From: Lutimaribacter_A marinistellae
Lineage (GTDB): Bacteria > Pseudomonadota > Alphaproteobacteria > Rhodobacterales > Rhodobacteraceae
Direction of reading: 5' to 3'
Assembly: GCF_042648365.1 (NCBI RefSeq)
Contig: NZ_JBHRXI010000006.1
Location: 124,001-188,000, forward strand
Length of the DNA stretch: 64,000 bases
The notes beneath the pieces are model-generated. The model was not told the origin of the DNA and did no database searches. It was given only the letters and a program-made list of their open reading frames with translations. Positions 58,815 to 64,000 of this stretch are shown in pieces (the first letter of the stretch is position 1; every line of letters begins with the position of its first letter). The position numbers and the translations under genes were made by a program.

Positions 58815-59111
58815 CGCGCGGCCTCCTTCAACGATTCCGGCCGAGTCTAGGCAAAGCCCTGCACGAGCATCTCGCTTTTTGCAAAGCGTGGCGGCGCGCC
58901 GTCGGTTAAATGTTGCACACAACTGAAATCATCCGCAAAAATCTTCGAAGATTCACGGCTGATCAAATCCTGTGCATCTTGGAAACGCGTCATTGCGCAC
59001 CATGCCGCAACTGCGATGCCGCAACCGCACAATACGCTTGCAGATACAGGCGCAATTTAATACTGCCGAAGGCGAGAATTGAGCAATTTCCTTACCAATC
59101 GAGGGACCGAC
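58815..59111. promoter_or_regulatory. dgcN-mcl1 divergent promoter region with palindromes
   Basis: 297 bases without a gene. It holds the inverted repeat GTTGCACACAAC at 58912-58923, a perfect 14-bp palindrome AATCTTCGAAGATT at 58940-58953, and direct repeats ATGCCGCAAC at 59002 and 59016. These may be operators for one or both flanking genes. The regulator is not identified in the window. Confidence 0.45.
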
Positions 59112-60071
59112 ATGAGCTTTCGCATCCAGCCCGCCGCACCTGCGCGCCCCAACCGCTGCCAACTGTTCGGCCCGGCTTCGAACACCAAACTGTTCGAGAA
59201 GATGGCCGCCTCGGCCGCGGATGTGATCAACATCGATCTCGAGGATTCGGTTGCGCCCACTGACAAGGACATGGCCCGCGCCAACGCGATCAAGGCGATC
59301 AACGAGGTCGACTGGAACACCAAGACCCTGTCGGTGCGGATCAACGGGCTGGATACGCCCTATTGGTATCGCGATGTAGTGGACCTTCTGGAACAGGCCG
59401 GCGACCGACTGGACCAGATCATGATCCCCAAGGTCGGCTGCGCCGAGGATATCTATGCGGTTGACGCGCTCGTCACGGCGATCGAACGCGCGAAAGGGCG
59501 CAAAAAGCCGATCGCCTTCGAGGTCATCATCGAGTCCGCTGCCGGCATCGCCCATGTCGAGGCGATTGCCGCCGCGTCGCCGCGCCTTCAGGCGATGAGC
59601 CTTGGAGCCGCCGATTTCGCGGCCTCGATGGGCATGCAAACCACCGGGATCGGCGGCACGCAGGAAAACTATTACATGATCCACGAAGGGCAAAAGCACT
59701 GGTCGGATCCTTGGCACTGGGCGCAAACGGCCATCGTCGCGGCCTGCCGGACACATGGCGTCCTGCCGGTGGATGGCCCGTTTGGCGATTTCTCGGACGA
59801 CGAAGGATTCATCGCACAGGCACGCCGTTCGGCCACGCTGGGCATGGTCGGCAAATGGGCGATCCATCCCAAGCAGATCGCGCTTGCCAACCAGGTTTTC
59901 ACCCCATCGGACGAGGCCGTGACCGAGGCGCGCGAAATCCTGACTGCGATGGAGGAGGCCAAGGCCAAGGGCGAAGGCGCCACGGTCTACAAGGGACGGC
60001 TGGTCGACATCGCTTCGATCAAGCAGGCCGAAGTCATCGTGAAACAGGCCGAGATGATCGCCAAGGGCTGA
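59112..60071 (+). CDS. mcl1: L-malyl-CoA/beta-methylmalyl-CoA lyase
   Basis: 319 residues, close to Rhodobacter Mcl1 of the ethylmalonyl-CoA pathway, which cleaves beta-methylmalyl-CoA to glyoxylate and propionyl-CoA. HpcH/HpaI fold: VINIDLEDSVAPTDKD near 48 with the Mg ligand, FEVIIESAAGIAHVEAI near 139, and MQTTGIGGTQENYY. The start at 59112 follows GAGGGACC. It is the only gene of that pathway here. Confidence 0.94.
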   Translation: MSFRIQPAAPARPNRCQLFGPASNTKLFEKMAASAADVINIDLEDSVAPTDKDMARANAIKAINEVDWNTKTLSVRINGLDTPYWYRDVVDLLEQAGDRLDQIMIPKVGCAEDIYAVDALVTAIERAKGRKKPIAFEVIIESAAGIAHVEAIAAASPRLQAMSLGAADFAASMGMQTTGIGGTQENYYMIHEGQKHWSDPWHWAQTAIVAACRTHGVLPVDGPFGDFSDDEGFIAQARRSATLGMVGKWAIHPKQIALANQVFTPSDEAVTEAREILTAMEEAKAKGEGATVYKGRLVDIASIKQAEVIVKQAEMIAKG

Positions 60072-60148
60072 TCCTCCAGCAATCGGGGGCGCCCATTCGG
60101 GGCGTCCGCCTCAGGGCGTTGCCGTTTTCGGCGCGACCAGACATGAAA

Positions 60149-60176
60149 ATGCCGGGACGGTTCAGCGTCCCGGCAT
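60149..60176. terminator. bidirectional terminator after mcl1
   Basis: Perfect 11-bp stem ATGCCGGGACG with CGTCCCGGCAT and a six-base loop, with CGTTTCTC on the plus side and TTTTC on the minus side. It serves convergent mcl1 and the PA14-like gene. Confidence 0.8.
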
Positions 60177-60191
60177 CGTTTCTCTGAGGGA

Positions 60192-60770
60192 TCAGCGTCC
60201 GAAGGCCGAGTTCGGCACCCAGCTCATACCGCTGCCTTTCTTGCCCCATTTCATCATCAGGCAAGCCGTGCTGTATTTCTGGAAATAGCTGATCTGGACC
60301 GGGTACCAGCCCGCTTGCGGAACCTCGACCTCGACCCTTTGGTTCGGCTCGCAGGGCTGGCGGGCTTCGTAATACCCGACGCGCTGACCACCGATACGGG
60401 CATCGATCCCGTCATTCGACCAGGTCTCGATCTCGTAGATGCCTGGTGAGTCGAATCGGATGTAACCGCGAATGTCGGCGGCCACGTTGAACGCCTTGCC
60501 CGAGGTCAGCACCGGGTCGCCCTCGTTCGTGTCGCGATAGTCCAGACCGCGCAGCGGCTGGCCGCCCTTGGCTTTGCGCAGCATCTGCTTGGCCTCGCCG
60601 AGTGTCTGGATGCGGGCCGGCGGATCGCCCGCCCAGGAGTATCGTACGGACAGGCCACTTTTTGGGTTTGGTTGCGGGCTGGCCGGTTTCAGCTTGAGCG
60701 GTGCGGCCTGCGCGGCGACCGCGATCAGCAACGCCGAGGCGGCAAGTGCGGCGGTCCGGATAAGTTTCAT
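60192..60770 (-). CDS. secreted PA14-like domain protein
   Basis: 192 residues: signal peptide (KLIRTAALAASALLIAVAAQA), then a PA14-type beta-barrel. FDSPGIYEIETWSNDGIDARIGGQRVG is split over the core, with a WYPVQISYFQKYSTACLMMKW-like ending in which Cys pairs (QPCEPNQ and TACLMM) may form a disulfide. PA14 domains bind carbohydrate. The start at 60770 follows GGAGACGACG. Ligand unknown. Confidence 0.75.
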   Translation of the reverse strand: MKLIRTAALAASALLIAVAAQAAPLKLKPASPQPNPKSGLSVRYSWAGDPPARIQTLGEAKQMLRKAKGGQPLRGLDYRDTNEGDPVLTSGKAFNVAADIRGYIRFDSPGIYEIETWSNDGIDARIGGQRVGYYEARQPCEPNQRVEVEVPQAGWYPVQISYFQKYSTACLMMKWGKKGSGMSWVPNSAFGR

Positions 60771-60877
60771 CGTCGTCTCCCTGACTGAACCTTCGCCCGG
60801 ATCATGACGGACACAGGCATGGCATGGGAGAAATCCTATGGCGGGCCGCGAATTCGGGCAAGGATTCGCGCATTCGA

Positions 60878-61330
60878 TCAGGCGCGTAGATCCTTGGGCG
60901 AGCCCATGACGACGTAGGACGTGATCGAGGTGACATGCGGCAGAGTCCCGAGGACATCGGTGTGAAACGTCTTGTAGGACGGCAAATCGGCACATTCGAC
61001 ACGCAACAGGTATTCGATTGTGCCGGTGGTATTGTGGCACTCGACCACTTCGGGCGCGGCCGATACCGCGCGCTCGAACGCCTCTTGCGCGGCTTTCGTG
61101 TGTTCCCCGAGTCCTACACCGAGATAAGCGGTGAAACCGACCCCCATAGCCGCAGGATTCAGTACCGCCCGATAGCCTGCGATGACGCCCTCGCGCTCCA
61201 GCTCTTGCACCCTGCGCAAGCATGCCGACGGTGACAGCCCGACCCGGCCCGCAAGGTCGAGATTCGAGATACGGCCGTCGAGAGACAGTTCTTGCAATAT
61301 CCTGCGGTTTATCTGATCAATCTTCGCCAT
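60878..61330 (-). CDS. Lrp/AsnC family regulator of lysE-like gene
   Basis: 150 residues. HTH: IDQINRRILQELSLDGRIS and LSPSACLRRVQELEREG near 32, with a RAM domain (GVGLGEHTKAAQEAFERAV, then CHNTTGTIEYLLRVECAD). Divergent from the LysE family exporter, with an inverted repeat in the 51-base gap, so it probably controls it in response to an amino acid. Confidence 0.87.
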   Translation of the reverse strand: MAKIDQINRRILQELSLDGRISNLDLAGRVGLSPSACLRRVQELEREGVIAGYRAVLNPAAMGVGFTAYLGVGLGEHTKAAQEAFERAVSAAPEVVECHNTTGTIEYLLRVECADLPSYKTFHTDVLGTLPHVTSITSYVVMGSPKDLRA

Positions 61331-61348
61331 TTATTGCTAACATTCGTC

Positions 61349-61372
61349 GAAATTGGCATGTAAAGCAATTTC
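61349..61372. promoter_or_regulatory. Lrp-type operator before lysE
   Basis: Inverted repeat GAAATTG-N10-CAATTTC with 7-bp arms. It lies between the regulator and the exporter and overlaps the expected promoter. Its AAATT arms resemble those of the ald palindrome. Confidence 0.5.
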
Positions 61373-61381
61373 ATTCACCGC

Positions 61382-61996
61382 ATGTCGACAGATAGTTCGG
61401 CAATGAGTCTGGATCTTCTTCTCGCCCTCGCGCTCTTTGCCTTTGTCTCGTCGATCACTCCGGGGCCGAACAACCTGATGCTGATGGCCTCGGGTGCGAA
61501 TTACGGCTTCCGCCGTACGATTCCGCATATGCTGGGCATCGGCATCGGCTTTACCGTGATGATCTTGCTGGTGGGGACGGGTTTGATCCGGATTTTCGAC
61601 ACCTGGCCTGCGAGTTACACCGCGCTCAAGGCCGCGTCGGTCCTGTACCTGCTGTACCTTGCCTGGAAGATCGCAACCGCCGCCCCGACCACGGGAAAGG
61701 CGACGGGGCAGCCAATGTCATTCCTGCAGGCCGCGGCCTTTCAATGGGTGAACCCCAAGGCCTGGGCGATGGCTCTGACAGCGATCAGCGCCTATACGCC
61801 CGACCGCTCGATCTGGGCGATCGGGTTGGTAGCGCTGATTTTTGGCGCGATCAACCTGCCCTCGGTCAGCACATGGACGGTTCTGGGTCAGCAGATGGCG
61901 CGCCTGCTGAAAGACCCCAGGCGATTGGCGGCGTTCAACTGGACGATGGCCGCGCTGCTGATCGCCTCGCTCTACCCTGTCATCTGGCCTGAGTGA
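61382..61996 (+). CDS. LysE family amino-acid exporter
   Basis: 204 residues, about six helices. LysE motif SSITPGPNNLMLMASGANYG near 23, and QWVNPKAWAMALTAIS near 120. It exports amino acids; the specific one is likely the ligand of the Lrp protein next to it. ATG 61382 or 61403 (MSLDLLLALALF) can start; neither has a clear ribosome site. Confidence 0.88.
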   Translation: MSTDSSAMSLDLLLALALFAFVSSITPGPNNLMLMASGANYGFRRTIPHMLGIGIGFTVMILLVGTGLIRIFDTWPASYTALKAASVLYLLYLAWKIATAAPTTGKATGQPMSFLQAAAFQWVNPKAWAMALTAISAYTPDRSIWAIGLVALIFGAINLPSVSTWTVLGQQMARLLKDPRRLAAFNWTMAALLIASLYPVIWPE

Positions 61997-62099
61997 GCCA
62001 GCAAAGCTCGCGCAAGGGATGCGGTGCAGGGCGCTTGCCGAGTTGCATCCGACCGGCGCTGCGGTCATATATCCGACGGAACGCGCGACGAGAGGCCCA

Positions 62100-63062
62100 A
62101 TGACCCAATACCTGGATTTCGAAAAACCGCTGGCCGAGATCGAAGGCAAGGCCGAGGAGTTGCGGGCGATGGCCCGCCGCACCGAGGGCATGGATGTCAG
62201 TTCCGAGGCCGCGGCTCTTGACGCCAAGGCCGCAGGCCTGCTCGAGGATCTCTATCGCGACCTGACACCCTGGCGGAAATGCCAGGTAGCGCGGCATCCG
62301 TCCCGGCCACATTGCAAGGATTACATCGAAGCGCTCTTTACCGAGTATACGCCGCTGTCCGGCGACCGGAACTTTGCCGACGATCACGCGGTGATGGGCG
62401 GCCTCGCGCGCTTCAACGACAGGCCCGTCATGGTGATCGGACATGAAAAGGGCCACGACACCAAATCGCGGATCGAGCGCAATTTCGGCATGGCGCGGCC
62501 CGAAGGCTACCGCAAGGCGATCCGGCTGATGGACATGGCCGGCCGGTTCGGTCTGCCGGTCATCACGCTGGTCGATACGCCCGGCGCCTATCCCGGCAAG
62601 GGCGCTGAGGAGCGCGGCCAGTCAGAGGCCATCGCGCGCTCGACCGAGATGTGCCTGCGGATCGGCGTGCCGCTGGTCTCGGTGGTCATTGGCGAGGGCG
62701 GGTCCGGCGGCGCGGTGGCCTTTGCCACGGCCAACCGTGTCGCGATGCTGGAGCATTCGGTCTACTCGGTGATCTCGCCCGAGGGCTGTGCCTCGATCCT
62801 GTGGAAAGATGCCGAAAAGATGCGCGAGGCGGCCGAGGCGCTGCGCCTGACCGCGCAGGACCTGCACAAGCTGGGTGTCATCGACCGCATCATTCGCGAA
62901 CCGCGCGGCGGTGCCCATCGCGACAGCACGGCGGCCATCGACAGCGTAGGCAAAGCCGTCGACGCGATGCTGGACGACTTGGCCGGCAAGGATGCCAAGG
63001 CGTTGATCGCCGACCGTCGCCGCAAGTTCCTGGAAATGGGATCGAAAGGGCTGGCGGCCTGA
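62100..63062 (+). CDS. accA: acetyl-CoA carboxylase carboxyltransferase subunit alpha
   Basis: 320 residues. AccA makes malonyl-CoA with AccD. MTQYLDFEKPLAEIEGKAEEL at the start, HEKGHDTKSRIERNFGM near 121, DTPGAYPGKGAEERGQSEAIA near 162, and GEGGSGGAVAFATANRVAML near 200 cover the active site. ATG 62100 follows GAGAGGCC; the frame is open to 62019 without family residues. Single-gene unit with its own terminator. Confidence 0.97.
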   Translation: MTQYLDFEKPLAEIEGKAEELRAMARRTEGMDVSSEAAALDAKAAGLLEDLYRDLTPWRKCQVARHPSRPHCKDYIEALFTEYTPLSGDRNFADDHAVMGGLARFNDRPVMVIGHEKGHDTKSRIERNFGMARPEGYRKAIRLMDMAGRFGLPVITLVDTPGAYPGKGAEERGQSEAIARSTEMCLRIGVPLVSVVIGEGGSGGAVAFATANRVAMLEHSVYSVISPEGCASILWKDAEKMREAAEALRLTAQDLHKLGVIDRIIREPRGGAHRDSTAAIDSVGKAVDAMLDDLAGKDAKALIADRRRKFLEMGSKGLAA

Positions 63063-63080
63063 CAACCGCCGCCTGAAGGA

Positions 63081-63105
63081 GCGAGGCTTTCGCCTCGCGC
63101 TTTTC
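63081..63105 (+). terminator. terminator after accA
   Basis: GCGAGGC pairs with GCCTCGC around TTTC, then GCTTTT. Immediately before repeat copy D. Confidence 0.75.
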
Positions 63106-63110
63106 CGGTC

Positions 63111-63159
63111 TTGTGCGAGGCGCTGCCTCGCGCTCCGGGATATTTAGGGCAAGAGGAAG
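63111..63159. repeat. dispersed palindromic repeat (copy D)
   Basis: In the reverse direction to copy B: GCGAGGCGCTGCCTCGC hairpin, then GCTCCGGGATATTTAGGG, CAAGAGGAAG. Between accA and the transglycosylase. About 44 of 50 bases match copy B when reversed. Confidence 0.8.
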
Positions 63160-63175
63160 AGGCGGGCGCCGCGCT

Positions 63176-64000
63176 TCAGCCGCGCAGACGTTCGAGCAGG
63201 GCGCGCGACGGCTCTCCGGTGACCGCAAGCCCGTTGGCGCGCTGATACCCCTCGATCGCGGCCTTGCTCTTTGAACCGATCACGCCGTCAGCGCCACCAG
63301 TGTCGTATCCCGCGCGGGTCAGTCTTTCCTGGAGCTCCTTGCGGTCGGCGAGCGTGAGGCCGGTCTCGTCCGGCCCGAAAGACGCCTGGAACGGAGCGCC
63401 ACCCGCGATCCGGTCGGAAAGATGGCCCACACCGATCGCGTAATTGTCGGAGTTGTTGTAGCGCTTGATGACATCGAAATTGCGGAAGACAGCGATCTGG
63501 GGGCCGGGCTTTTGCGGCTGGAGCACGCGCAGCGGCGTGCCCGAACGTGCGGCGGCAGAGCCCACTTCGCCGCCCCAAGGCTGACCGGTCCGCCAGCCCG
63601 CATTGGCGAGGTAGGCGGCTGCCGAGGCGAGCGCGTCGGTGGGATCCTCGGCCCAGATGTCGCGCCGCCCGTCGCCGGTGAAGTCCACGGCGTAAAGCTC
63701 GTAGGAGGTGGGAATGAACTGCGTGTGGCCCATGGCGCCAGCCCAGCTTCCCAGCATCCGGTCCGGGGTCGTGTCACCGTTTTGCAGGATCTTGAGTGCC
63801 GCGATAAGTTGCTTTTCGAAGAAGGCACCGCGCCGTCCATCATAGGCAAGCGTGGAAGTGGCCGACACGACCGGGATGTCGCCGCGCCGCGCACCATAAC
63901 GGCTTTCCAGCCCCCAGATCGCGGTGACGACCTCTTTCGGCACGCCATAGCGGGCCTCAATCCGACCCAGCGTGGCGGAGTGGCGTTGCAGCATCTGGCG
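63176..64000 (-). CDS. lytic murein transglycosylase (MltB-like), 5' end missing
   Basis: The C-terminal part (about 274 residues) of an SLT-2 lytic transglycosylase; the frame stays open to the window edge, so the N-terminus is outside. Catalytic Glu is in VTAIWGLESRYGARRG, followed by LGSWAGAMGHTQFIPTSYEL, and TDALASAAAYLANAGW. A peptidoglycan-binding domain follows (LADRKELQERLTRAGYD, then DGVIGSKSKAAIEGYQRANG). It cuts glycan strands to 1,6-anhydro-muramic ends in the periplasm. Confidence 0.9.
   Translation of the reverse strand, partial: RQMLQRHSATLGRIEARYGVPKEVVTAIWGLESRYGARRGDIPVVSATSTLAYDGRRGAFFEKQLIAALKILQNGDTTPDRMLGSWAGAMGHTQFIPTSYELYAVDFTGDGRRDIWAEDPTDALASAAAYLANAGWRTGQPWGGEVGSAAARSGTPLRVLQPQKPGPQIAVFRNFDVIKRYNNSDNYAIGVGHLSDRIAGGAPFQASFGPDETGLTLADRKELQERLTRAGYDTGGADGVIGSKSKAAIEGYQRANGLAVTGEPSRALLERLRG

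Noticed and set aside
1..64000. Mobile element, prophage or genomic island
   Set aside because: No transposase, integrase or phage gene was seen; the only tRNA has no repeated 3' end or integrase beside it, and the genes are mainly core metabolism.

Overview
The window is GC-rich core chromosome of an alphaproteobacterium, most likely Rhodobacterales (Roseobacter group). The main evidence is a MipZ-type division ATPase, COQ9 next to rpsU, an Mcl1-type malyl-CoA lyase of the ethylmalonyl-CoA pathway, a taurine importer with taurine:pyruvate aminotransferase, an exosortase E / VPEID-CTERM pair, and a dispersed palindromic repeat in gene borders. I see no prophage, insertion sequence, CRISPR array or conjugation gene.

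Layout. 1-9.3 kb: slyX, an enoyl-CoA hydratase, a prolyl-tRNA editing protein, then the translation cluster ffh, three GNAT acetyltransferases, chorismate mutase, rpsP, rimM, trmD, rplS and rpmE, with a GH25 lipoprotein inserted on the opposite strand. 9.3-14.3 kb is an envelope module: a secreted rhodanese with a glycine/glutamine decapeptide repeat, an unrecognised secreted protein, MipZ, an exosortase fused to a CPBP protease (XrtE), and a small VPEID-CTERM protein convergent with it.

14.4-23.8 kb: homogentisate catabolism (MarR regulator, hmgA, fahA, maiA) mixed with a LysE exporter, two VOC proteins, a metallo-beta-lactamase-fold protein, an FAD hydroxylase, a DUF2783 protein and a ureohydrolase. 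No 4-hydroxyphenylpyruvate dioxygenase is present in the window. 23.8-31.2 kb: a glycine-zipper lipoprotein, an acyl-CoA synthetase, tauABC and divergent tpa.

31.2-43.3 kb: two quinone oxidoreductases, coq9, rpsU, a P450 with a divergent MarR gene and twin operators, ppk2, an Lrp/ald pair with a perfect palindrome, a tandem GFA protein, a CAT-anticodon tRNA, MscS, a GMC oxidoreductase and YtoQ. 43.3-54 kb: pheT and pheS separated by three genes, a serine hydrolase, an MFS transporter, rplT, rpmI and pyk. 54-64 kb: N-formylglutamate amidohydrolase, DUF1244, a LigB-type dioxygenase, a D-amino-acid module (aminotransferase, dgcA, dgcN), mcl1, a PA14-like protein, an Lrp/LysE pair, accA, and a lytic transglycosylase cut by the window edge.

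The best candidate for an under-described system is the mipZ-xrtE-VPEID module with the neighbouring secreted proteins. The exosortase family and its signal are known, but their biological role is not established as far as I know.
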